DNA of 64,000 nucleotides from Burkholderia cepacia ATCC 25416 (GTDB taxonomy: Bacteria; Pseudomonadota; Gammaproteobacteria; Burkholderiales; Burkholderiaceae), in contig NZ_CP012981.1 in the NCBI RefSeq assembly GCF_001411495.1, forward strand, positions 2,418,001 to 2,482,000. Direction: 5' to 3'. Positions 26,034 through 34,293 of this stretch are shown here, piece by piece (positions within the stretch are counted from its first letter, which is position 1; every line of letters begins with the position of its first letter). The notes below the pieces were generated by a model that did no database searches, had not been told where the DNA came from, and saw only the letters and a list, made by a program, of their open reading frames with translations. Position numbers and translations under genes: made by a program.

Positions 26034-27062
26034 ATGACAACGACGATTTATCTGAGCGGATACCTGTGCATCCTCGTCTCCGCCGCGCTCGGCATGCGCA
26101 CGCGCATGCCGCCGTGGCGGTGGCTCGCGGCGGGTATCGCACCGGCCGCCACGTTCGCCGTGCTGCGTGGCCGGACGGGCACCGACACGGCGATTTACCA
26201 GGGCATCATCGCCGGCATCTGGAGCGGCAACTTGAAGGTCGTACCGCGCACGCTCGAGCCGGGCTTCGTATGGCTCGTGCGCGCGCTCGAATGGGTCGGG
26301 CACGACCCGCGCATCGTGACGGCAATCCTGTCGCTGCTGATCGTCATCGCATGTGTCGTCGCGTTCGGGCGGACGGCCGAGGATGCGTGCGTGTTCGCCA
26401 CGCTGATCTTTCCGCTGTTCTTCTACGACATGGCGATGAGCGGGCTGCGTTATGGCCTCGCGTTCTGCGCGGCCAAGATCGCGTCGGACGAATGGGCGCG
26501 CAGGCGGCATGGCGCGTCGATCGCGCTGGCGGCCGCGGCGGCCGGCATGCACGTGTCGGCGGTGCTGCTCGTCGTGCTGCTCCAGGTGCGGCGGCTGCGC
26601 CTGCTGCGTTATGCGGGGCTGGCGGTCGCGATCGGCGGCGTGCTGTTCGCGATGCACCACGACGCGTTGCTGGCGAAGTTCGGACTCTATGCGGCATTCA
26701 CGCCGCCGGCACAGATGTCGGGCAGCGCACCGCTCGTGCTCGCGCTGCTGACCCTCGCGGCCGGCTGGGCGCTGCTTGCCCGCATGCCGCGCACGCTCGT
26801 GTTCCTGTTCGCCTGCGAGATCGCGAGTTTCGCGCTCGCGCGGGTCAGCTATGCGGGACTGCGCTTCCAGTGGCTCGTGCTGTTCGCGATGGGCTGCCAG
26901 TTCGTGCCGCTGCAACGCGTGCCGTACGTGCGGCGCCCGTATGTGATCGCCGCACTCGTCGTGATCGGCGCCATCGGCTTTGCGATGCGGTTGCGCAACA
27001 TGATCGGCGAAGCGGGGCTCGGCCCGTCGCCGTTCCTGCCTTACCGGTTCTTCTGGGAGTGA
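26034..27062 (+). CDS. EpsG-like multipass membrane protein
   Basis: This 342-residue protein has about ten hydrophobic helices. The segment LRGRTGTDTAIYQGII and the region SGLRYGLAFCAAKIASDEWARRR, followed by GMHVSAVLLVVLL, resemble EpsG-family proteins, which are linked to exopolysaccharide polymerisation. However, no glycosyltransferase, flippase or other polysaccharide gene is adjacent, so the gene is isolated. A TACAAT element near 25943-25948 may be its -10. The open frame begins earlier at 25947, but the ATG at 26034 precedes the first membrane helix. It could equally be an O-antigen polymerase-like protein. Confidence 0.65.
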   Translation: MTTTIYLSGYLCILVSAALGMRTRMPPWRWLAAGIAPAATFAVLRGRTGTDTAIYQGIIAGIWSGNLKVVPRTLEPGFVWLVRALEWVGHDPRIVTAILSLLIVIACVVAFGRTAEDACVFATLIFPLFFYDMAMSGLRYGLAFCAAKIASDEWARRRHGASIALAAAAAGMHVSAVLLVVLLQVRRLRLLRYAGLAVAIGGVLFAMHHDALLAKFGLYAAFTPPAQMSGSAPLVLALLTLAAGWALLARMPRTLVFLFACEIASFALARVSYAGLRFQWLVLFAMGCQFVPLQRVPYVRRPYVIAALVVIGAIGFAMRLRNMIGEAGLGPSPFLPYRFFWE

Positions 27063-27099
27063 CGCCGCCGGGCGGGATGCCGCCCGGCGCGCGTTGCGC

Positions 27100-27975
27100 T
27101 TACGACTTCTTCTGCTTGTCCGGATCGATGATGACCGTGCAGGTCGTACCCGCCGACAGCACCACGTCGGCCGGCACTTCGTCGATCCTGATGCGCACCG
27201 GCACGCGCTGCGCGAGGCGCACCCAGTTGAAGGTCGGGTTCACGTCCGCGACGAGGTCGCGGCTTTGCGGGTTGTCGCGATCGTAGATGCCGCGCGAGAT
27301 GCTTTCGACGTGGCCCTTCATCACGCCGCCGCTCATCAGCCGCATTTCGGCCGGCGCGCCGATCTTCACGCGCGGCAGCTTGGTTTCCTCGAAGTAGCCG
27401 TAGACCCAGAACGAGTGGCTGTCGACGATCGCGAGCTTCGCCTGGCCGGCCACCGCATAGTTGCCCTTGAACGTCTGCAGGTTCGTGATGTAGCCGTCGA
27501 CCGGCGCGACGACGCGCGTGCGCTCGAGGTTGAGCTTCGCGGCATCGAGCGCGGCGATCGCCTGCTGGTACTGCGCATCGGCGCTCGACGCACTGTGCGC
27601 GGCGTTCTCGCGGTTTTCCTTCGACACGACGAGCGCATCGAGATCCGCGCGGCGCGCCGCGTCGTCGCGGCGCATCTGCAGTTCCGCGCGGCGGGCGGCG
27701 ACGGCCGCCTGCGCCTGCTCGACCGCGATCTGGTAGTGCGACGGGTCGATCTGCATGATCAGGTCGCCCTTTTTCACGAGCTGGTTGTCATGCACGGGCA
27801 GTTCGACGATCGCGCCCGACACGTCCGGCGCGACGTTGACGATCTCGGCGCGCACGCGCCCGTCGCGCGTCCACGGATCGTCCATGTAGTGCACCCACAG
27901 CGAGCGCCCGATTAGGATCGCGACGAGAAGAATGACGGCGGTCGCGACGAAGCCGAAGAGTTTTCTGAGAATCAT
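27100..27975 (-). CDS. HlyD/AaeA-type periplasmic adaptor subunit
   Basis: This 291-residue membrane-fusion protein has a single N-terminal membrane anchor (residues 5-25, LFGFVATAVILLVAILIG). A biotinyl-lipoyl-like domain follows (VRAEIVNVAPDVSGAIVELPVHDNQLVKKGDLIMQID), then a helical hairpin (about 75-140). A beta-barrel part contains RTRVVAPVDGYITNL and VYGYFEETKLPRVKIGAPAEM. It resembles AaeA and EmrA-type adaptors that couple an inner-membrane pump to an outer-membrane channel. It is the last gene of a four-gene minus-strand operon, 12 bp after the DUF1656 gene. The ribosome site is weak, consistent with coupling. Confidence 0.88.
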   Translation of the reverse strand: MILRKLFGFVATAVILLVAILIGRSLWVHYMDDPWTRDGRVRAEIVNVAPDVSGAIVELPVHDNQLVKKGDLIMQIDPSHYQIAVEQAQAAVAARRAELQMRRDDAARRADLDALVVSKENRENAAHSASSADAQYQQAIAALDAAKLNLERTRVVAPVDGYITNLQTFKGNYAVAGQAKLAIVDSHSFWVYGYFEETKLPRVKIGAPAEMRLMSGGVMKGHVESISRGIYDRDNPQSRDLVADVNPTFNWVRLAQRVPVRIRIDEVPADVVLSAGTTCTVIIDPDKQKKS

Positions 27976-27987
27976 GATGGTTCGGAA

Positions 27988-28191
27988 TCAACGGTAAACG
28001 GCAAGACTCAGTCCGCCGCAAATGCAGACGAGGAGGCAGGCCCGGAACAGCGACGGGTGCCAGACGAGACGGTAGAGGCCCGTATAGGCGAGCAGGCGGT
28101 CGACGGCCCAGGTCGCGAGCGCGCCGAGGACGAACATCAGCACCACCGTGGGCATGTAGGCATCGAGAATGGCGATTTCACGCGGCATCAT
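27988..28191 (-). CDS. DUF1656 (AaeX-like) small membrane protein
   Basis: This 67-residue protein has two hydrophobic helices (about residues 10-32 and 45-65) and the family start PREIAILDAYMPTVVLMFVLGAL. DUF1656 proteins, AaeX included, are almost always encoded with FUSC pumps and HlyD adaptors, as here. Its ATG overlaps the stop of the FUSC gene by four bases (ATGA). A second ATG three bases in is an alternative start. Its biochemical role is not known; it is presumably an accessory subunit of the efflux complex. Confidence 0.85.
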   Translation of the reverse strand: MMPREIAILDAYMPTVVLMFVLGALATWAVDRLLAYTGLYRLVWHPSLFRACLLVCICGGLSLAVYR

Positions 28192-30389
28192 GACGAGGCT
28201 CCTGGTTGGGGACGCACGGGGCGGTTGCGGTTGAGCGCGGCGAGCGGCGATTCGGGATCGAGCAGTGCCGTGCGCACGAAATGCAGATGGCTCAGGATGC
28301 GCTGCAGCCGGTGGCGTTCCTCGCGCGTCGGCGTGAACGCGTCGAGCGTCTGCCGGGTCGCGTCGATCGCATCGTTTACCGCGGCGAGCGTTGTATCGAA
28401 ACGTTCGGCGTCCGGCCGCGCGAACAGCGACGACAGCGCGGCGCGCATCGTTTCGATCGCACGGCGCCACGGCGTCGTCGGCGCGTAGCGCGGGTCGGAC
28501 GGCAGCGTTGCCAGCTCGTGGCGCAGGTCGATGGCCGCATTCCCGGTTTCGAGCACCGCGAACATCCAGCGCAGCGCGTCGCGCTGCACGTCAGGCTGGT
28601 CGGCCGACAGCGTGTGCGCCTGGTACATCAGGTCGCGCGCGCCGCTCTCGAAGCGCGTGCGCAGTCCGGCGAGCCGCGCGTGGCAGGCCGCGACGGCCTG
28701 GTGACGCAGGTCGGCCAACAGGCGTTTCTTGAGCCACGGCGCGGTCGGCGGGAACAGCACGGCGAACGCGATCGCCGAGACGAGCATCGACAAAAGGAGC
28801 GCGAGCGCGTCGTTCATGAAGCTCGTGGGATCGTAGTGCGTGATGCTGTCGGGGCCGGCGAGGAAGCAGAAGAAGATCAGATAGCCCGCGCCGTAGCCGG
28901 CGAGCTTCGGCTTCAGCGCCATGTAGATGCCGATCGCGAGCAACGGCGCGAGCGCCGCGCACAGCAGGACGAAGCCGTCGATCCGCGGGTAGATGCCGAA
29001 CGTCAGCAGGAAGCCGGTGCAGACGGCCAGCGCCGTGCCCATCCCCATCTGCGCGGCCATCGCGGTCGGGCGCGGCGCCGACGACGCGAGCGCGCAGGTC
29101 GCCGCGGCGTTCAGCACCAGCATCACGCCGCTCGGCCACGCAGTCTCGATCCAGAACCAGCCGAGCGCGAGAATCACCGTCGCGGTGCGGATCCCCGCGA
29201 TCGTGGCGGCCGTTTTGTTGGTGCGCGGCTCGTAGCGTTCGATCCAGCGTTCGCGCTCGTGCGTCGCGGTCGCGAGCGACGCATAGGTCGCCGCGTATTC
29301 CTGCAGGTCGGTGATGAAGCGGTACAGCAGTTCGGCGGCGGTATCGAAGTCGAGCAGCGGGAAGTCGGGCTGCGTTTCGAGTTCCGCGCGTGTCGCGCGG
29401 ATACGGCGCGGCAGCGCGTCGCGCCACGCGAGCAGTTGCTCGGCCGAGTGCGCGGCGTCGATCGACGTGCGCACGGGTTCGCCATTGCGCGTGAGCAGCG
29501 GCGCGATCTCGCGGAAATACGGCTCGATCGCATCGATCGCGGCCTGCGCGCCGGCCGCGTGCAGCCGGTTCATCAGCTGGTGCAGCGCGTGAAAGCGGCT
29601 CGACGCGCTCATGAACTCGCTGTTCAGCCGCGCGAGGCGGCCGCTGCGCATGCGCGTGTCCGGGTCCTCGAACACGGCCATGCTGCGCGCGGCCTCGAAG
29701 CCGACCACGTCGGCGACGAAGCGCGTATGGATGGTCTCGATGTGCGCGCGGTCGAGCTGGCCCGACAGCGCCGACGCGACGTAGTCGACGAAGCTGCCGA
29801 AGCGCTTGCGCACCGTCGTGCGCATCTGCTCGCCCGTGTACCGAGGAAACACGAGCGCGCTGACGACGCCGGCCGACACGATCCCGATGATGACTTCGGA
29901 GACCCGCGTCATCGCGCTCATGAATGCGCCATCCGGGTGCTGCGACGCGGGCAGGCCGATCAGCGCGGTCGTATAGCCGGCGAGCAGGAAGCCGTAACTG
30001 CGGAAGTTGCGGTTGCGCGCGGCGCCGGCGGTGCACAGCGCGATCCACAGGGCGATCGCCAGCAGGAACAGCTGCGGCTGCTGCGGGAACAGCCCGACGA
30101 ACGTGAGCGTCGCGATGAGCCCGAAGATCGTGCCGGCGACCCGGTAGAAGCTTTTCGCGAGCACGGCGCCGCTTTGCGGCTGCATCACGATGAAGACGGT
30201 CGTCATTGCCGTTTTCGGCGCCGGGAGGTCGAGCCGCATCGACACGCCGAGCGCGATGAAGGCCGCGAGCAGTGCCTTGAACAGGTAGAGCCACGCGGCA
30301 CCGTCGGTGCGGGCCCAGTCGCCGAACGCGGCATACCAGGCCGCGAACGGACCACCGGCGGTCGGGGAGAGGGGGGAGGAGGCTGACAT
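28188..30389 (-). CDS. FUSC family efflux protein (AaeB-like)
   Basis: The 733-residue inner-membrane protein has the FUSC architecture: two blocks of about five to six membrane helices (about residues 25-175 and 385-530), each followed by a cytoplasmic helical region. The N-terminal block contains LFKALLAAFIALGVSMRLDLP and TTVFIVMQPQSGAVLAKSFYRVAGT, typical of fusaric-acid and aromatic-acid exporters. It would form the inner-membrane pump of a tripartite system with the adaptor at 27100 and the outer-membrane factor at 30404. The ATG at 30389 follows a CGGAG site and lies 14 bp after the preceding gene. Substrate is inferred to be an aromatic carboxylic acid. Confidence 0.9.
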   Translation of the reverse strand: MSASSPLSPTAGGPFAAWYAAFGDWARTDGAAWLYLFKALLAAFIALGVSMRLDLPAPKTAMTTVFIVMQPQSGAVLAKSFYRVAGTIFGLIATLTFVGLFPQQPQLFLLAIALWIALCTAGAARNRNFRSYGFLLAGYTTALIGLPASQHPDGAFMSAMTRVSEVIIGIVSAGVVSALVFPRYTGEQMRTTVRKRFGSFVDYVASALSGQLDRAHIETIHTRFVADVVGFEAARSMAVFEDPDTRMRSGRLARLNSEFMSASSRFHALHQLMNRLHAAGAQAAIDAIEPYFREIAPLLTRNGEPVRTSIDAAHSAEQLLAWRDALPRRIRATRAELETQPDFPLLDFDTAAELLYRFITDLQEYAATYASLATATHERERWIERYEPRTNKTAATIAGIRTATVILALGWFWIETAWPSGVMLVLNAAATCALASSAPRPTAMAAQMGMGTALAVCTGFLLTFGIYPRIDGFVLLCAALAPLLAIGIYMALKPKLAGYGAGYLIFFCFLAGPDSITHYDPTSFMNDALALLLSMLVSAIAFAVLFPPTAPWLKKRLLADLRHQAVAACHARLAGLRTRFESGARDLMYQAHTLSADQPDVQRDALRWMFAVLETGNAAIDLRHELATLPSDPRYAPTTPWRRAIETMRAALSSLFARPDAERFDTTLAAVNDAIDATRQTLDAFTPTREERHRLQRILSHLHFVRTALLDPESPLAALNRNRPVRPQPGASS

Positions 30390-30403
30390 GGCGTCGCTCC
30401 GGG

Positions 30404-32011
30404 TTACCGTGCGGCCGGCACGCCGGCGGCACCGGCGGCCGCGACCTGCGCGGGCCGGGCGGCGGCTGCCACGGGTTTCGCACCCGACGCGGCGGCCGGC
30501 GCGGCTGCGCCCGCGGCGGATTCGCCATGCGACGATTGGCTGCCCGGCGGATGGCCGCCCCGCACGTCCGTGCCCGTCTCGACGCCGCCACCAAGCGCGG
30601 CCATCAACTGAGCGTGCGCGGCGAGGCGTTCCGCATCGATGCGGGCGGCCGTTTCCTGCGCGCGCAACAATTGCTGCTGCGCGACCAGCACGTTGACGTA
30701 GTCGGTCAGGCCGCGGCGGAAGCCTTCGCGCGACAGCTGGTAGCTGCGGTCGTTGGCGGCCACCGAGCGTGCGGCGTCCTTCTTCTGCGTATCGAGCGAA
30801 CGGATCCGCACGACCTGGTCGGCGATGTCCTTGAGCGCGCCGACGATCGTCTGGTTGTATTGCTCGACCGCCTGGTCGTAGCCGGCATTCGCCGCGCCGA
30901 GCTGCGCGCGCAGCCGGCCGCCTTCGAAGATCGGCAGCGACAGCGCGGGGCCGGCCGTCCAGCCGCCGTTCATCGCGCGCAGGAAGTCGGTGAACGGCGC
31001 GGTCACGCCGAAGCCGCCGACCGTCGCGAGCAGGTCGATGTTCGGATAGAACGAAGCCTTCGCGACGTCGATGCCGCGCGCCTGCGCGTCGACCGTCCAG
31101 CGTGCCGCGACGACGTCGGGGCGGCGGCCGAGCAGGTCGGCCGGCATCGCCGACGGCAAGCCGGCCGGTGCGTCGAGCGACAGCCGAGGCCGCTTGATCG
31201 CATCGCCGGCGCCCGGGCCCTTGCCGGCCAGTGCGGCGAGCTGGTGCCGCGCGAGCTGGATCGCTTCCTCGTAGCTGTCGATCTGGCGCTCATAGTCGGG
31301 CAGCGTCGATTCCGCCTGGCTTACCTCGAGCTGCGTGCCGAGGCCAGCCTGCAGCCGCTTGCGCGCGAGATCGGCGAGCGAGCGCTGGCGTTCGAACGTT
31401 TCGTGCGCGAGGTCGAGCAGCGCGTAGTTCATCGACATGCCGACGTACGCGCGCACGACATTGACTTCGAGTTCGAGCTTCGCCGCGCGTGCGTCGGCGG
31501 CGGTCGCGTGCGCGGTATCGAGCGCGCGCTCGGTCGCGTTCTTGTCCTTGCCCCACAGGTCGAGGTGGTAGGACAGGCCGAGCGTGCCGGTGTTGTTCCA
31601 GGTGTCGGTGTTCGCGAGCGGGCCGGGGCCGTAATAGACGTTGTCCGGCCAGTGCTGGCGCATCAGCGAGAGGTTGCCGTTGATCTGCGGCAATTCGGCC
31701 GAGCGGGCCACGCGCGCCATCGCCTGCGCTTCGCGCACGCGGGCCTCGGCGGCCGCGAGCGTCGGGTTGCCGGCCTGCGCGGCGGCAATCCACGTGTCGA
31801 GCTGCGGATCGCGGTAGGCGCGCCACCAGTCGGCCGCGGGCCAGCCCGCGTCGCGGTCGGCCGCGCGGATGGCCGCGCCGGCATCGAGCGCGTTCGCTTC
31901 GATGCGGGCCGACTGCGGCTTGTTGTCGCCCATGCTCGCGCACCCGGCCATTATTAATGAGACTGCAAGAACCGCCAGTGCGAGCGTCCCTTTTGTCGCC
32001 GGAGACTGCAC
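30404..32011 (-). CDS. NodT-type outer-membrane efflux lipoprotein
   Basis: This 535-residue TolC-like outer-membrane factor starts at a GTG. The open frame runs to 32092, but the GTG at 32011 has an excellent AAAGGGAG site seven bases away and leads straight into a lipoprotein signal (LALAVLAVSLIMAGC, lipobox cysteine at residue 23). Two OEP repeats follow, with WWRAYRDPQLDTWIAAAQAGNPTL, LTYHL-like beta strands and GRRPDVVAARW. The C-terminal 50 residues are an Ala/Pro-rich low-complexity tail. It is the first gene of the efflux operon and is divergent from a LysR gene. Confidence 0.9.
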   Translation of the reverse strand: MQSPATKGTLALAVLAVSLIMAGCASMGDNKPQSARIEANALDAGAAIRAADRDAGWPAADWWRAYRDPQLDTWIAAAQAGNPTLAAAEARVREAQAMARVARSAELPQINGNLSLMRQHWPDNVYYGPGPLANTDTWNNTGTLGLSYHLDLWGKDKNATERALDTAHATAADARAAKLELEVNVVRAYVGMSMNYALLDLAHETFERQRSLADLARKRLQAGLGTQLEVSQAESTLPDYERQIDSYEEAIQLARHQLAALAGKGPGAGDAIKRPRLSLDAPAGLPSAMPADLLGRRPDVVAARWTVDAQARGIDVAKASFYPNIDLLATVGGFGVTAPFTDFLRAMNGGWTAGPALSLPIFEGGRLRAQLGAANAGYDQAVEQYNQTIVGALKDIADQVVRIRSLDTQKKDAARSVAANDRSYQLSREGFRRGLTDYVNVLVAQQQLLRAQETAARIDAERLAAHAQLMAALGGGVETGTDVRGGHPPGSQSSHGESAAGAAAPAAASGAKPVAAAARPAQVAAAGAAGVPAAR

Positions 32012-32050
32012 GATTTTCTCCCTTTCGGATATAGATGAGTCGGATGCGAT

Positions 32051-32078
32051 TATATTTTTCAGCGATTCCTGAATATAT
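32051..32078. promoter_or_regulatory. AT-rich imperfect palindrome, efflux operon/lysR region
   Basis: TTCAG-N6-CTGAA (32058-32073) is flanked on both sides by TATATT-like and AATATA sequence. It lies in the 157-bp divergent promoter region of the efflux operon and the LysR gene. It is a plausible LysR operator and overlaps possible -10 sequences in both directions. Confidence 0.4.
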
Positions 32079-32168
32079 GGACAAGGGTGCAAGTCATTTT
32101 TACGAATCCTGAGACAATACTTGTTTGCCTCTGTGCAACAATCCGTCCGGATTCAAACGGGTAATGGG

Positions 32169-33110
32169 ATGGATACGTTACAAAACATGCGGGTATTCGT
32201 CCGCGTGGTCGACGCGGGAAGCTTTACCGCGGCCGCCCAGCAGATGAATTCGACCACTGCCTACGCGTCGCGCGCGGTCTCGGATCTCGAGGCGCACCTG
32301 CGCACGCGCCTTCTGAACCGCACGACGCGCCGGATCGCACTGACCGAAGCCGGCGAGCGCTACCTGCAGCGCTGCGAGCAGATCCTCGCGTATGTCGACC
32401 AGGCCGAAGCCGAGGCGGGCGACGCGCATGCGCGCCCGTCGGGCAAGCTGAAGGTGCATTGCTTCACGAGCCTCGGCCAGCACTACCTGGTGCCGGCCAT
32501 CGCGCGCTATCGCGAGCGCTACCCGGACGTGCACGTCGAGCTGACGCTCGCGCAGCGGATGCCCGACCTGCTCGACGAGGGCTACGACGTCGCGATCGTC
32601 GTCGGCCGCGACCTGCCGGATTCGGGGCTCGTGTCGCAGCGGCTCGGCGAGAGCTACAGCGTGGTGTGCGCGTCGCGCGGCTACGTCGAGGCGAACGGCG
32701 TGCCGCAGCGGCCCGCGGATCTCGCGCAGCACGTATGCCTCGGGATGGTCGCGCCGGGCTTTCAGTTCGACGAATGGGCGCTCGCGGGGCCGAACGGCGA
32801 CGAAGTCGTCCCGATCACGGCGCCGCCGTTTCGCGTGAACGTCGCCGAGGCGCTCGCCGTGGCCGTGCGCGAAGGGATGGGGATCGGCGGCCTGCCGCTC
32901 TATTCGGCGATCGGCTGGTTGCGCAGCGGGCACATCGTGCGCGTGATGCCCGAATACCGGTCGCACGTGATGAACATCTACGCGCTGTATCCGTCGCGTC
33001 AGTACCTCGACGCGAAAATCCGTACCTGGGTCGATTTCCTGCGCGACGAGCTGCCGGCCACGCTGGCAGCCGACGAAGCCGCGCTCGAACAGTACACGCG
33101 TGCGACATGA
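32169..33110 (+). CDS. LysR family regulator, likely of the efflux operon
   Basis: This 313-residue protein has an N-terminal winged helix-turn-helix (residues 5-62, VVDAGSFTAAAQQMNSTTAYASRAVSDLE). A CrgA-like effector-binding domain follows (about 88-295, LKVHCFTSLGQHYLVPAIARY). The ATG at 32169 is used; a longer frame from 32121 is less likely. Its divergence from the outer-membrane factor/FUSC/DUF1656/adaptor operon matches the AaeR-aaeXAB arrangement, in which a LysR protein induces the pump in response to aromatic acids. That is inference by analogy. Confidence 0.86.
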   Translation: MDTLQNMRVFVRVVDAGSFTAAAQQMNSTTAYASRAVSDLEAHLRTRLLNRTTRRIALTEAGERYLQRCEQILAYVDQAEAEAGDAHARPSGKLKVHCFTSLGQHYLVPAIARYRERYPDVHVELTLAQRMPDLLDEGYDVAIVVGRDLPDSGLVSQRLGESYSVVCASRGYVEANGVPQRPADLAQHVCLGMVAPGFQFDEWALAGPNGDEVVPITAPPFRVNVAEALAVAVREGMGIGGLPLYSAIGWLRSGHIVRVMPEYRSHVMNIYALYPSRQYLDAKIRTWVDFLRDELPATLAADEAALEQYTRAT

Positions 33111-33227
33111 CCGCGCGGTTGGCCGCAATCTGACGAGATTTGTCCTTCACGCAACATTTTTTTACGAACGCGTGCCGGACAGTTTGATACTGTGGAAATT
33201 AACGAGATACGCAACCCCGGAGTAGCG

Positions 33228-33380
33228 ATGGATACGCACCTGATGATCGGCCTTGGAGTCCTGCTGGGCGCGGCCGCGGCCGCCGCGGCGACCCGCGACC
33301 TGCTGCGCGCGATGAAGGCGAAGGCGCAGATGAAGCCGGTGCCGGTACGGGTGCGCGAGCCGCGCCGCCCGGGGCGCTGA
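33228..33380 (+). CDS. Small single-pass membrane protein, 50 aa
   Basis: A short frame with a GGAG site eight bases before its ATG encodes MDTHLMIGLGVLLGAAAAAA followed by a basic tail (MKAKAQMKPVPVRVREPRRPG). One hydrophobic helix spans about residues 5-25. I recognise no family. A frame starting at 33192 would add 12 residues, but the ribosome site favours 33228. A possible promoter with GATACT as the -10 lies near 33187-33192. It is a plausible but unproven gene. Confidence 0.5.
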   Translation: MDTHLMIGLGVLLGAAAAAAATRDLLRAMKAKAQMKPVPVRVREPRRPGR

Positions 33381-33437
33381 TCCGCGGTCACGCTCCGGGT
33401 CGAAAAGGCCGCGCAATGCGGCCGGGCGGGCCGGCGT

Positions 33438-34268
33438 TCAGCCGAGCTCGACGACCTTGTCCCACGTGAACGCGGTGTTTTCCCGTTCGCCGGTGCGCCG
33501 GTGGATGTAGCCGCGCGGATTGCATACCACGCGTGTGCCACCGTCCGCCACATAGTCGAATGACGTATGCGTGTGGCCGTGGAGCCACAGATCCACCGGC
33601 GGCTGCACGAGTTCCGCCATGTCCGTGACGAATCCCGCCGACGCAAGATCGTCCGCATAGCGCTGCGCCAGCGAGCGCCGGTGCGGCGCATGGTGGGTAA
33701 CGACGATCGTCCGGCCCGCGAACGGCGTTGCGAGTTGCGTCTCCAGCCATGCGCGGCTGCGTCGATGCAGCGCGATCGCGTCGGCCGGCGAGAAATCCCG
33801 TTCCGGCGTGCCCGGCGCCGCATGCAGCGCCGCGTCATGCGGCCAGGTCACCTGGATCAAGCCCTTGAAATCGAGCATCACGCGCAGCCCGGCGTCGATT
33901 GCGCCCGCGAGGCTGGCTTCGTCGGTACCGAACAGCGAAAAATCGGCCCAGAGCGTCGTGCCGAGCACGCGGAACCGCTGCCCGGGATCGACGTAGACGT
34001 CGTTGTTCAGGTAATGCACGTTGTCGAGCGCCTGCGCCGCGTCGCGCATCGCCGTCTCCAGCGCGCCGAATTCCCCGTCGTAGTACTCGTGGTTGCCTGG
34101 CACGTAGATCACCGGTACCGCGGGATCGAACGTTTCGGCCGCCCAGCGCAGGCCTTCCGCATGATTGTGGATGTCGCCGGCCAGCACGACGAGATCCGCG
34201 TCGGCATGCGCGATCGCGTCGGGCTGGTTGCTTTCGAGGTGCAGATCGGACAGGACGCGGATTTTCAC
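33438..34268 (-). CDS. Calcineurin-like metallophosphoesterase
   Basis: This 276-residue protein has the dimetal phosphoesterase motifs in order: SDLHLE (residues 7-12), VVLAGDIHN, VPGNHEYYDG, VVTHHAPH and HGHTHTSFDY. The Asp, His and Asn residues in these bind two metal ions. The substrate could be a phosphomonoester, phosphodiester or nucleotide; the sequence does not say. It is the last gene of a minus-strand run (wrbA, DUF2069, FAD-linked dehydrogenase, this gene) with a 25-bp gap upstream. The ribosome site is weak. Confidence 0.85.
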   Translation of the reverse strand: MKIRVLSDLHLESNQPDAIAHADADLVVLAGDIHNHAEGLRWAAETFDPAVPVIYVPGNHEYYDGEFGALETAMRDAAQALDNVHYLNNDVYVDPGQRFRVLGTTLWADFSLFGTDEASLAGAIDAGLRVMLDFKGLIQVTWPHDAALHAAPGTPERDFSPADAIALHRRSRAWLETQLATPFAGRTIVVTHHAPHRRSLAQRYADDLASAGFVTDMAELVQPPVDLWLHGHTHTSFDYVADGGTRVVCNPRGYIHRRTGERENTAFTWDKVVELG

Positions 34269-34293
34269 GGGCGGGGCTCCGGAGTGGGCGGCT

